A stretch of DNA of 64,000 bases from Brachionus rotundiformis (lineage: Eukaryota; Rotifera; Eurotatoria; Ploima; Brachionidae). Under the pieces are notes generated by a model. The model saw only the letters and a list, made by a program, of their open reading frames with translations, was not told where the DNA came from and made no database searches. Within the stretch, counting starts at the first letter, position 1. Every line of letters starts with the position of its first letter. The stretch spans positions 4,442,307-4,506,306 of the forward strand of contig JAESIW010000138.1 of NCBI GenBank assembly GCA_016802295.1. The letters are read 5' to 3'. The translations under genes were made by a program, and so were the position numbers. This document shows positions 34,384-45,410 of this stretch, piece after piece.

Positions 34384-36814
34384 ATCACGTGACTCAGAGC
34401 ATGCCGGTGTAAATTGTTATCTGAATCTTAAACAAAAATATTTTTAAAAAGAAAAAAAAGTCGACTAAGTTCGTCCTTTTTTTTTTGATTATTTTCATTT
34501 ATTTTTTGTTATTTTTCAAATTTATTTTTTTTGTCTAAAATTAAAATGAATAAAAATCTTACAAAAATTTAACTATGTGTCTTTTATTTAATCAATTTTT
34601 ATTGTTTTTTGTAAGGTGTGCTGGTCTAGCCGATGATAATTGATAAAATTTTAAAAGTTAGTTTTAATTTTTTTTTCTTTTTCATTTTCTTTATTCTTGT
34701 TGTTTCAAAATTATTTTTTTTTTAAATTTAATTAATAAATATATTTTATGTACTTTAATTTTTTACTTGGATATTTAAAATAACTCAATAAAGTCGGCTT
34801 AAAATCCGATCAATTATCAATTGAATTTTGATTTAGAATTAAGTTTTTAATGGCCGAGTTTGTTAAAAAAAATTAAGTTCCTAATCTTTATTAGAATTTT
34901 TGAAAATTTTTTAAATAGTATTTTAAGAATTGTTTTTACTTTAAAGAACTTTATAAATTACTTAACATTTTTATTAAAATAAATGCTCAATTAAAATCAA
35001 TTAGAGTTGAAATCTATATAATCAAATTTATCTAAACTAGCGTAATTAATTAATCAATAAGCATTAGCATGATTTAAGAGTTGATTTCATCTTTATAGAG
35101 CCTATATTTTTAAAATCTTAAAATTAAAAACCAACTATATTAAATTCAATAAGTTAAGGATTAAAATTTAATTAAGTTTAAAAATTTTTAAATTAATTTT
35201 AGAATTATTTATAAACTAATTTTTTTTTCATTTTGCTTAATTAACTTTTAATTATGATAAATCTTTTTTGTTCACAAGACCTATATATTCAAATACTCGA
35301 TAAAAAAAAGGTCATAATTTTAATTGAATCAATTTAAGCATATGATTTAATCAATAGAAAATATTGCTCATTAAATTTTAATTGTAAGTTGATTGAAAAA
35401 TATTTTTTTACTGCTACCAAATACCATTTAAAAGCCAAGTACAAAGCCAGGTTTTAGCTATTTCTGATTCCTTGTTAGAGACGTGATATAAAAAATTGAC
35501 AAAAATTCATCTAAATTCAAAAATTAAATGTGTAATTTTTTAAGGGCATAAAATCAGTATTGACAATTAAAACCTCGAAATTTAATAATTAGTTTTAAGC
35601 TAAGCTAAGTCGGCAAAGTTGATCCAAATAATCAAAGCTTGCATTATTTGTTACTTAGGGTCCTAGACAAAATATCAATAATTAAGCAACTTTCTGTTTC
35701 GGATAAGGATGACTGATTAAACATTTAAATTTTTAGGATAAAAGAAAATATCAACATTGTTCAAATTAAAAGATATTCAAATAAAATTTATTTAGAAAAA
35801 TTATCTAAATTTTAAGAGTGAACAAATATTTTCATTTATATTTAGATACGTAATTAAATTATCTTATACTCGAGTCTTTATTCAACTCGAATCGCACGAA
35901 CTTCAAGATTGAATTCGATTCCAAATATAATCAGAATATTTCAGAATTTTCATTTCATTCCTTTCTTATAAAATCTATAAGATTAAACCATTTGAATTAG
36001 AATTTTATTAAAATATTTAAATTATTCCTAACATAATCAAAAGTATACATTTTAAATGTAATTATTAATTTTAAAATTTTGAACCCTTGAAAAAATACTT
36101 TTTTTTTAAGAAGGATTTGTTGCTTAGTTTTGGAATTAAAATGAGACCTTGATAGGAATTTTCCACTAATTACACATCAAAAACCATCTAATAGAGCGAT
36201 TTATTTTTCTTTATATTAAATTAAATTAGCCAAAGCGAAGGCGCCAAAACCATGTCAAAATTAAATAAAGACAAATAAAATTAATTCACCTAAATTTTTT
36301 TTTCATTCTTTTCCCATATAGTAGAATTTTTTTATGCAAATTTAAAATATTATAATTTTAGCATAAAAAGGTATTTGCTCTAGTGTTGATATTTTTCGTA
36401 TGTTAATATTTTAAATAAAATTCTTCAAAATTCTCAACAAATAAATTTCAACGACAACAACAAGGCGCTCACTCTCAAACAAATTTATCTATAATTTTCT
36501 TAATTTAGACTTTGCTAAGCTTTGAAAACAAGTTCCAAATAAAAAAAACCAATTGTTCAATTGGCATCCACTGGGTAATAGTTAAACACCAAGTTTAATT
36601 GTCTAAAACAACATCATTTATCTATTTTAGATGATCAAAGTATCATTGTGAACCACCTGCCAGGATTTAACTTAACCAAAACCAAAACATAAACAACGCC
36701 GGATATTTTTTTTAATTTTTATTTTCAAAAAAAAAATAAGTCAAATAAAAAATTGAAAAAACTGATCAGTCCAACTTGTCCTATTGATCTCTCTGAGAGT
36801 CCTTCGACCCTGTC
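34384..36814. other. AT-rich intergenic DNA between RPB1 and the RBBP6-like gene
   Basis: An AATAAA signal lies at 34549..34554, about 165 bases after the RPB1 stop. The remaining 2.2 kb show no gene or recognised repeat and presumably contain the 5' region of the RBBP6-like gene. Confidence 0.5.
34549..34554 (+). terminator. AATAAA poly(A) signal of RPB1
   Basis: Canonical hexamer 166 bases downstream of the stop, followed by T-rich sequence. Plausible by position only. Confidence 0.4.
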
Positions 36815-39495
36815 ATGTCATTTATTCACTATAAACTAATTACGAACCAGAACTATGAAAAAATAGCCTTTGACGGCGTGAGTCTGAGCGTGGGCGAGAT
36901 TAAAAAAATGGTTATGGAAAAAAAATTCCGCAAGCACGCCCCCTCGGCCGCCTCGTCCAACACTGGCAACTCGTCATCGCGCAAATCCGATGTAGACCTG
37001 GAAGTGACAAATGTAGATACAAACGAAGGTAAACACATCTTTATAAACTAGTACTCTTTTCTAATTTGGTTATGGACCTAGTGTACAAGAATGATGCCGA
37101 ATTGATACCAAAGAACTCACGGGTGCAGATCAGCCGAGTGGTGAAAAACATCGGACCGGCCATAGCCGGCGGAACTATCACCCAAACCCATAAGGATAAT
37201 GAAAAACTATCAGACATTAGGCTTAAGTCAAAACTTAGTGATAAACAGGCTCGAAACGAGCTTGATCTAGATGACTCGATCTTGCTCGGGTCCAATGGCT
37301 CCAAAAATAGTGACACGCATAGCGCTCAAAATAGTCCTGACATAGCCTCGCAGTTGTACGATGACATATTGACCGAAACCAATGGTGTAAATAGTGATGA
37401 TTTTTTAGATCAAAAAGATCCAGATACTTTTACTTTAGTAGTAATTGAGATTTTTTTAAATAAACTTTTCCAAACGGGGCCTTTACTTTTTTCTCTTTTA
37501 ATATTAAGAATAACAGGATTGATATTAAAATACCTATGCAAGGCGTCAGTGTACATAAAAATGAACAAGATAGGCCACCAGGCGATTTTTTATGTCCGTT
37601 TGATGATGAGGAAAGTGATGGTCAAATGAAGCACTTGATGGTCAACGCGATAATAGTGCCATGTTGTGGATATTTCATTTGTTGTGAAAAATGTAAATAA
37701 ATTTTTTTGTGCCAAGAATAAAAAAATAGTTAAATATATATTTTATTAAAACTTGTGACAAAAAAAAGAAATAAATTCTGAATTTTGTTTGGTAATTTTT
37801 TGCCAATTTGAAGGTATCCGCAATAAGCTAAAGAGCAACCAGTCTATTGAGTGTCCCCATGAGTCATGCTCTCAAGAGATAACAATTAACCATCGATTGA
37901 CACCGTATCCGCCAATGCGGAACAAAATAGCCGACTATCTCAAGTCACAGTCAAATATGCTCCAAATGCCGGTAGAAAAATTGGCCAACAAATTTGCCAT
38001 AGATGTAAAATCGCAATGCCAAGCCAGTAAGCCAAGTCCGAGCAAAGCCTCAACACAAAGCCTGCCGGGACATTCGCCGCCCAGCTCCAACCGGCCTTTG
38101 ATCAAGCTCATGGTCAAATTGAACAGTCCCAAGACCAATTCAGAGGAGAAAAAAGAAGAGGCTGTCGAAGAGACTGCTGCTGAAAATGAGCCCGAGGCCA
38201 AACAGTCCTTGTGTGAGTCCAGATCGCCGGTGTCAAGCCGAAGCAGCTCGCCTAGCAAGGTTAGCAGCGACTCAGAGTCTGCCAACTCGAAGATAAGCGA
38301 GAATGGTTCCATAAGCCCCGTCAGCGAGTGTCATGAGAGCCGGTCCAACTCGCCAGCTTTGCAAACATCACACACACCAAAGCCTGTTGCAACCACCACT
38401 GAAAAAGAGACAGAAAGCAAAAAAAATGGCGACTCGTTACAACCAATTCAGCCCGTCTACAACCATCAGTACATTCCAGCTCAACAATTCTATCCGTACA
38501 ACATGCCTCCGGGCCAAATGTATCCCCAAATGGACCCCTATTTCAACTCTCGTTTCCCAAGGCCCAACTTTTCCATGCAGCCGCAGCCCATGTTCAACTC
38601 AAATATGATGCGCTACCCGCCACCCGGTGCCTTACCCGGACAAAATTTCTACCAAATGTACCCTGGCGGACATCAAGGCTTCATGTCAGAGCAATTTTTT
38701 GCCAACAGAGCTCACGCGCCTTTCACAAACGGCTACCAGTACCAAAAATTTCCAAGAAATAACAAAATCTTTCGGCGCAAAAGCCGCTCGAGATCCCGCT
38801 CGCGCCGATCACCGGATCGGTCGAGGCGAAAGCGCTCATACTCGCGCTCGAGATCTCGATCGCCGAGGAGACACCGCCGCAGCTCACGGCACCGATCGCG
38901 ATCACGATCTCCCGGTCGTCGTGACAAGCGGGCCTCCTACAGGCGAAGAAGTTCCAGTCGCAAAAGGGACAGGACGTCTAGAAGTCCAAGCAGAAAGAAG
39001 CAAATGGACGAAAAGTCCAATCGAACCGACAAGATCGAGGACCAAAAGACTAAGCCTGTTAATAAAGAGAATGAGATGGATCAGCGCGAAAAAACAATTC
39101 AAAAACTGAATAATCTAATGCATAGACAGAACAATATTGATGCCAAGAATGGCGCTAATGGTACCAGTGTTAATTTGACTGCCGGTCAAGTTAAAGAATC
39201 TCAAAAAGATGAAAGAGATGGCAAAAAAAATCAAATAATCATTTTGCTTAAGACCAAGCAAAACGAAAAGCCGGTTGAAGAGGCCAAAAAGCCTGCTGAA
39301 AATAGCCCAGAAGTGTCAAGTCCTGTAAAAAAAGCAACTGTTAAGCGAAAAGTTCATTTAAAAAAAGAACTAGCTACGACATCTACGGTAAAAAAGATAT
39401 TTTTAGAAAAGTTAGATGATAAGAAGTGTCCAGAAAGTGAGGATAAATCCGAGGACTTTTTGGACATATCGATAGACGAGAAAATAAATCTTTAA
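36815..39495 (+). CDS. RBBP6: RBBP6/MPE1-like DWNN-RING 3'-end processing factor
   Basis: RBBP6 (yeast Mpe1, fly Snama) is a nuclear factor that activates the mRNA cleavage and polyadenylation complex and carries a RING/U-box-type fold. Four exons (36815..37028, 37082..37440, 37509..37692, 37814..39495) with introns of 53, 68 and 121 bp give 812 residues. The N-terminal ubiquitin-like DWNN domain reads MSFIHYKLITNQNYEKIAFD...LEVTNVDTNE, then AELIPKNSRVQI, with an extra Ser/Asn-rich loop of about 16-20 residues. The RING-like part spans exons 3-4: DFLCPFDDEE, IIVPCCGYFICCEKCIRNKL, ECPHESC, then PMRNKIADYL. The tail is Ser/Pro-rich, then a long RS/SR domain, then Lys-rich. The CCHC zinc knuckle normally lying between DWNN and RING is not present. 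The donor of intron 2 could also be 37438. Confidence 0.9.
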
Positions 39496-40060
39496 TTATT
39501 TGTTTTTTTTTTTTATTTTAATTATTAAATATTCCACTTTTTTTGTTGTTAATTTTTAATTTTTTCGAGAAAAATAAAAATTTAATTTTTTTTAAAGATT
39601 TTTTTTTCAAAGCTTGGATTTATCATATTTAGAAAGGACCAGTAAAGTATTTGAAGATGTTGTTAGATTTTATTTTAGATTTTAGAACCGCATAAACATA
39701 TGTGGAAAATTGGACACATTTTTAAGTGACATTATTTTGTTTGATTGATTTTTAAATAAATTTTTAAAAACATTCATTTTTTTAATTAAATTTAAGTTGA
39801 ATTAAAATTCAAATATTTATTAAGCATTTTTAAGTTTAAAAATTTACACATTTGATGAATTTGATCAAAATGGCACATTTAAAATCAATTATAAGGTGTA
39901 AATTGGCGTATTTTTTTTAGGTAAGATGGTAGTCAAGCGATTATTCTGAAATTATGATTATATATTTTGGTTAAATGCGGTTCTTCTCACTGTGAAAGCA
40001 TGGTGAAATTATTATTATTTATTTAAAAAAAGACAATGTAAAAATAGAAATAAATGTCCA
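39496..40060. other. AT-rich intergenic DNA
   Basis: Contains an AATAAA at 39573..39578 that would serve the RBBP6-like transcript. Nothing else was recognised before the sulfotransferase fragment. Confidence 0.45.
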
Positions 40061-40200
40061 GCAATTTTGTGAAATCATAAAAATTGCCAGTAAACTGAGC
40101 TTGGTAAAAAGGATTGGTAAAAAGGTTATAAGAAACAATACTTTGGCCTTTTTTTCGACTTCATCTGGCAAAAAACAATATGGTAAATGAGTTTTGATTT
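40061..40200 (-). pseudogene. Inverted fragment of the sulfotransferase gene at 42060-43295
   Basis: The inverse complement matches about 42695..42865 of the downstream sulfotransferase gene nearly base for base. The stretch encoding KTHLPYCFLPDEVEKKAKV is identical, and a second block matches TGNFYDFTKL coding DNA. About 33 bases between them, encoding the PAPS 3'-phosphate-binding IVRNPKD region, are deleted and the frame is shifted. It lacks start, P-loop and stop and is not a gene. High identity points to a recent copy, or one kept similar by gene conversion. Confidence 0.85.
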
Positions 40201-40204
40201 TTAA

Positions 40205-40965
40205 ATGCATAAATAAATGACTCAAATGATCTTCCAGATTATGTTTCCAATAGGTTTCAGATGAATGCTGATGAATCCAAAATCTAGGTTTTTGTCAATC
40301 AAATTTATGAAAAAAGTAATAACTCTTTTAGGCTAAATATTGATCAGAATCTAAATTTTTCTAAATTAGCATGTAGTATATCATTATCATTATAAGTTGT
40401 GAATAAAAAATTATTCAGCATTAAGAGACTATTCTATCTATCAACTTCTGTAAAAATACAGTTCTTTTATTTTGATTATTGCTCGACTCTCTTATGCTAT
40501 TTCTCAAAAGAGGCTATAATCAAATTGGCCAAGAGTTATTATTTAACATTATTTAAATTGTTTAGGCTCAAATTTGATGTAAATAACTTTAAATGATATT
40601 AATAACTTCTTAGAAAAGTATGGCTTATATGCATTCCAACATAGAATACTTGATAGTATGCTATCTTTTGCTTATAATTATTATACTTTCATAATTCTCC
40701 CGAGAATCTAAGACAGAATTTAACGAAAAATGACTCAAGAAATTTAAAATATAATTTAAAAAACAGTGAGAATCTGATAGCACCAACTTCAAAATCAGTA
40801 AATGGTGAAAAAACATTTCGATTTTTCTACTTATAAATTGCTTTTTGATCAAGAGATCAATGTTGAAATTTACAACATTTAAGCATTCAATTTTTAATAA
40901 TATCAGTTTAATTTTCACAGATTTTGAAAAAAAATTCAAAAAATTTAATTTAAACATTTCAAAGT
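40205..40965 (+). mobile_element. 5'-truncated LINE relic (RT tail)
   Basis: Broken frames give typical LINE reverse transcriptase tail text: FQMNADESKI, KKLFSIKRLFYLSTSVKIQF, YFDYCSTLL, KLAKSYYLTLFKLF, LEKYGLYAFQHRILD and GEKTFRFFY. Several stops and shifts make it dead. Only the part after the YADD motif is kept, so the copy is strongly 5'-truncated. It abuts the inverted sulfotransferase fragment. The clade differs from the CR1-like copy at 9-12 kb by its tail motifs but was not determined. Confidence 0.65.
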
Positions 40966-41149
40966 TTTACTTTTTTAAATGATTATTTGAACAATTTATT
41001 TTTAATTAGTAAAATTTATTTTATTTAAATAAATGGAGTGTTAATCGGTCTTTATGACATGGGCACTAGCCTGTTGATTAACCTTGAAATATAAAAAAAA
41101 AATCAAATTTATGAAAAAAGGAGGTTACAGAAAGATATAGATGCGATAT

Positions 41150-41455
41150 TGACCTGAAGATGGGCCAATGTCAATTGGCCAAATGGATTGGAAAATGCTA
41201 AACTAACTAGAGTCCCTTTATCTATACAAAAAGAAACGATTTTGCATGAAGTGACAGTCCAACATGTTTTGTTTTTAAATAGAGTGTTGCCATACTGCAA
41301 AAGATTGCCTGATAGTGTTGTAAAATCCATGTCCACTAAAGACTTCAAGGCCGTAATATACAAATTCAATGGATACGGCTGCTTCAGCTCCACACTGCCA
41401 AAAAGTAGTAACACAGTTGTTAGAATGTCGCAGCAAGAACTGAAAACCTACTAAT
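41150..41455 (+). mobile_element. Probable LINE C-terminal relic
   Basis: An 88-codon frame (41188..41454) contains FLNRVLPYCKRLPDSVVKS followed by STKDFKAVIYKFNGYG. This resembles the FxNRVVxxWNxLPxxVVxAxSxxxFK signature ending many CR1/L2-type ORF2 proteins, with Cys-Lys where Trp-Asn is usual. Nothing else of the element is seen. It could instead be an unrelated small gene; the signature match favours a relic. Confidence 0.45.
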
Positions 41456-42059
41456 TAACTTAATGTTTTCGATGGGTTTGAGGCTTGGATATTACCTAGT
41501 TGGAATTTTTTTTGTTTAAATATCGTATTCCCTGCTTCGAATATGCTGCACCTATAGCTAAGACTCGCTTTATGACTCTGCACCAAAGTACATCTCGCCC
41601 ACGCTGTTAATTTCGAATGCATGGTCTAATAGCGTAATCACAGATTTAGATCCACGTCAAACTCTAAAACTCTTAATTTAATTATCAAGACTTGATTTTA
41701 AGTCAAAAATAAAAAAATTTTCTTTAAATTACTGGTAAAGTACCAAAAATATAAAACAATATTAGAAAAATTGATTCAATAATTCGATTTAAATTAAGGC
41801 GAAAGCTATTGGGAATAACCAAGAGATCTGTCCTAATTATTTTTAAAAATAAAGGTTAATTTAAAAATTTTTTTAATATAGATAGACGGATTTCTTTTAT
41901 TCTGGTCAAAATATAATAAATAAGTATCTTATTTTTTGTGTGAATAATTATTTATTTTGCATACTAAACTATTTAATTGTAAAGTTAATTATTTGTAATA
42001 TGTAATATTTCATTCAGTTAAAATTTTATTTATTATTAATTTTATTTTAAATAAAAGCA

Positions 42060-43295
42060 ATGAATGGGCTTCGCTACTTTGCTTCCATAGGCAGCAATTT
42101 CACAAGAATCAATGTGAAAATATTCGACAAGAAAAATTATTTCCTGATTAAATTCACAAATTCGAACCGATTTTTGAGCTCCACTAGAACTAACTGTGAC
42201 AAAAATCTACAAACAATAAAAAATCCAGAGAAAAGTGCACCACCACCAAAGAAGGAACTTTCGCCTATAAGAAAACTTTTGTATGTGAAAGACTATTTGG
42301 ACTTTTTTATATTTATCTTTTTGGCTACGGGTATTTATATTGGCTACAAAAATTCTAAGCTTCGGCAAGATCATGAAAAAAAATTCAACATTGAATGGCT
42401 TAATATTCCATTTACCAAGCACAAGATTTTTACTTGTAACAATTTTTATTTACCAGAATTTGTTGCCAAAAGTTTGGAAAAGTTCAAACAATTTCAAGTT
42501 CGCCAAGATGATATCTGGATTGTAAGCTTTCCTAAATCTGGCACAACGTGGGTCCAAGAATTGGTTTATTTAATTGAGAATGAATGTGATTTTAAAAAAG
42601 CAACCCAAGACTCCATTGAGAATAGGTCACCTTTTTTCGACTATCCATCTCCAGGCCTCAAACACATCGAAAACATCAAAACAAAAAGAATTATCAAAAC
42701 TCATTTACCATATTGTTTTTTGCCAGATGAAGTCGAAAAAAAGGCCAAAGTGATCTACATAGTTCGAAATCCCAAGGATGTCACTGTTTCTTATTACCAT
42801 TTTACCAATCTTTCAACTCAAGCTCAGTTTACTGGCAATTTTTATGACTTCACAAAATTGTTCATTGAAGGAAAAGTACCGTATGGGCCGTGGTGGAGCC
42901 ATGTCAATGATTATTTGGCCAAAAAAGATGTCCATCTTATCAATTACGAGGACTTGCACACTCGTCCTTTTGAGGTAATTAAAGAATTAAGCAAATATTT
43001 AGGTAAAAATCTAAGCGACGATCAAATTAAATCAATTATTGATTGGTGTTCATTTGATAATATGAAAAAAAATCCTGCTGTAAATTATGAATGGTACAAA
43101 GAACTTGGCTTGTACAAAAAAAATGGTCACTTTTTCCGAAAAGGTAAAATTGGTGACTGGCTTAATCACTTTGCTGTTGATGACTCGCAAAAAATAGATG
43201 ATATTGTTGAAAAAAAACTTCAAAAAAAGCTCGACTTTAACTACGGTATATGTAATGAAGATCTTAATAAGATTTATTCTTTAAAGTCCACTTAA
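42060..43295 (+). CDS. SULT-type sulfotransferase with mitochondrial-like presequence and membrane anchor
   Basis: A 411-residue intronless protein whose residues about 140-400 form a PAPS-dependent SULT domain. The signatures are FPKSGTTW (157-164), KTHLPY with the catalytic His at 215, YIVRNPKDVTVSYYHF (from 233) and RKGKIGDW (360-367). Cytosolic SULTs are about 295 residues and begin shortly before the domain. Here a 130-residue extension precedes it. The first 45 residues are rich in Arg, Lys, Phe and Ser and poor in acids, ending RFLSSTR, a plausible mitochondrial cleavage context. A Pro-rich linker and a hydrophobic segment (about 80-96) follow. This arrangement suggests an inner-membrane-anchored enzyme, which is an inference. 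The acceptor substrate is unknown. A start at a later Met is unlikely because the extension is in frame and not low-complexity. A partial inverted copy lies 2 kb upstream. Confidence 0.9.
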   Translation: MNGLRYFASIGSNFTRINVKIFDKKNYFLIKFTNSNRFLSSTRTNCDKNLQTIKNPEKSAPPPKKELSPIRKLLYVKDYLDFFIFIFLATGIYIGYKNSKLRQDHEKKFNIEWLNIPFTKHKIFTCNNFYLPEFVAKSLEKFKQFQVRQDDIWIVSFPKSGTTWVQELVYLIENECDFKKATQDSIENRSPFFDYPSPGLKHIENIKTKRIIKTHLPYCFLPDEVEKKAKVIYIVRNPKDVTVSYYHFTNLSTQAQFTGNFYDFTKLFIEGKVPYGPWWSHVNDYLAKKDVHLINYEDLHTRPFEVIKELSKYLGKNLSDDQIKSIIDWCSFDNMKKNPAVNYEWYKELGLYKKNGHFFRKGKIGDWLNHFAVDDSQKIDDIVEKKLQKKLDFNYGICNEDLNKIYSLKST

Positions 43296-44280
43296 TAACT
43301 ATTTTTTTAAATAAAATTTTAATTATTATCGGTGAATATATATTAATTTTGATAATTATTATTAAATTTGTTTTACCAAAGTCAACAAAATGTTACCCTG
43401 AAAGTTAAAATTGACCCAAGCTTAAGAAAAACTTTTATCTTAAATGTTTCGAAATAATGAAAGCTTAAAATTCACATATTATTTAAGGAATCTTGATTAA
43501 GTCAGTAAATGTTTTGGATAAATTTGAACCATTACTTGAATATAATCCAAAATATGATAAAAGTTGACAGTCTAGAAATTTAAAAAACTACATTTATCAA
43601 TAAAGAATAAAAACTTTTTGAGTCAAGAATAGGATAACTTTGGAATAATTGATTATTTTAGGTCTACTAACCTAACCAGAAATAAATAATTAAAATCACA
43701 AAATAACTTGATTCAAACTGATAAAAATATGCAAAAATTTCAACTAAATGAACCATTAATTTCCGATTTTAATTTTATTGTTGTAATTGAATTTAAAAAA
43801 TTTTTAGATTGGCCCCTGAATTACAGGGACGTACAAATAAAAGGGCCCCGGAGTAATCACATTGTTAGTGATCGTTCCGCAGCACCGATAAAATTAGTAA
43901 AATAGCTTTAATTTCAACTCAAATTATTATTAAAATTTAAATATGTATTTATACATATTTTTTTATAAATTATCTGAGATTTTTTCATTTAACTTTCAGA
44001 CTAAATTTCAAAATTATCATAATTTAAAATCTAATTTCTCCTAAATTAGCGACATCTCTAATTATTTAGGAAATAAGGCGCTGCGGTATGATTTTCTAAA
44101 GTTTTACTCATTTTTTAATTTGGCAATTTAAATAAAATTATTTGAAAAAAAGCTCTTTAAAGCCTTTTTGTAATTTAATTTTTATAATCAAACTTCCAAT
44201 AACAGAAAAAAATAAAATAAATTTTTTTTAAAAAGACTAATTCGAATATTTATTTAATTAAAAATATTGACTAAATTTGT
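43296..44280. other. Intergenic DNA
   Basis: AT-rich, with one GC-richer patch at about 43806..43890 (GGCCCC...GGGGCC pieces and an ATCACATTGTTAGTGAT near-palindrome) of unknown origin. The 65-codon frame covering that patch is not convincing as a gene. Confidence 0.45.
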
Positions 44281-44442
44281 TTATTTAGGTTTATCTCCTT
44301 TTTCATATTGCTTCAAATAATCTTGAAATTTTTTCCATAAATTTTGCGGATCGTCAACTGGTGGTATTTGATAGTTTTGGCAAGCATAAACACCAATATA
44401 TGCACCTACACCGAGAAGTACAATATTCTTCATTAATCCCAT
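44281..44442 (-). CDS. STMP1: STMP1-like mitochondrial microprotein
   Basis: A 53-codon frame on the minus strand, too short for ordinary ORF thresholds. It has one membrane helix with glycine spacing (VLLGVGAYIGVYACQNYQIP) followed by an amphipathic, charged tail ending EKGDKPK. The GxxxGxYxxQNYxIP arrangement and length match short transmembrane mitochondrial protein 1 (47 residues in human). That protein is reported at the inner mitochondrial membrane with roles in respiratory chain function. ATG at 44442 is used; Met4 is an alternative start. The frame is uninterrupted and its composition is unlike the AT-rich flanks. Identity rests on this short motif only. Confidence 0.65.
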   Translation of the reverse strand: MGLMKNIVLLGVGAYIGVYACQNYQIPPVDDPQNLWKKFQDYLKQYEKGDKPK

Positions 44443-45410
44443 TTGACCGCTTTATTGTTTAACAATTTAAGTTTTATTCTTTTAAATTAAATGAAATTTT
44501 TCATTAAATAGATTTAATTTATTCATAATTAATTAGATATCTTTAACATTTCTGTCAAAACAAAATGAACAAAAGCATTTTAAATTAAAACAATTTCTGA
44601 TTAAAGACTTGAAGTTTTTTCAAGTAAATAAGTTTTTAAATCTTGATTTAATTTCTGTTAATTAACAAGTCAAATGACTGTTTTAAAATTTAGATCTTTA
44701 ATTTTGTGAATAATATCAAAAAAAAATACATTTAAAAATATAAAATGAAAATTTGAAAAACTTTTTTATATCAGTAGTAAATAGAACTACGACTTGAACT
44801 TAAGATATTTTTTTACATGAAAATGAACAATCAGGATACTGACCATGAGTAAACAAAAGCGAAAAAAGAAAACAAATATACCAATGATTAATTAGTTTAA
44901 TTCGTGCCAACTTTCAACATTTTTGGAATCTGATTCAATGTACTTTATATCTTGTTATTGCGATCATATTTTCTAACTTTCAATTAGATTTATTTTATTA
45001 GTCAAAATATGTCAACTTTTACTAATTTAATTTTTATTTCTAAATACAACCTTTATCCTGAACTTGTCTGTCTCACCATAATTTTATAAATTCAGATATC
45101 TATCTAGTTATCTATGTTAATTTCTGAACATTTATTCTATTATTGACAGTTAAACAACTTAAATATTCACATTGCCAGATTTATGCTAACTTTTGATTTT
45201 TTTTTAAATACAAATCTCAAACTTATCAACTATTAATAGATAAATTTTTTTTTTAAACTACCAATTTAATTTAATATTGCTCATACTTAGATAAAGCCAG
45301 TTTCTATACAGCTATTACCATCGTAAACATTACAAAATACGATGTTGTTATCATAAGAAGCAGTAATAGCTTCAAGGCAAAAGAAACTTACTTTGTCTAC
45401 TTAATTTATT
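44443..45410. other. AT-rich intergenic DNA
   Basis: No gene recognised. A nested inverted repeat lies at about 45310..45372: AGCTATTAC pairs with GTAATAGCT and CATCGTA pairs with TACGATG. Confidence 0.4.

Noticed and set aside
42778..42978. 66-codon frame inside the sulfotransferase gene
   Set aside because: Shadow frame. It was useful only because its text reappears in the inverted pseudogene fragment.
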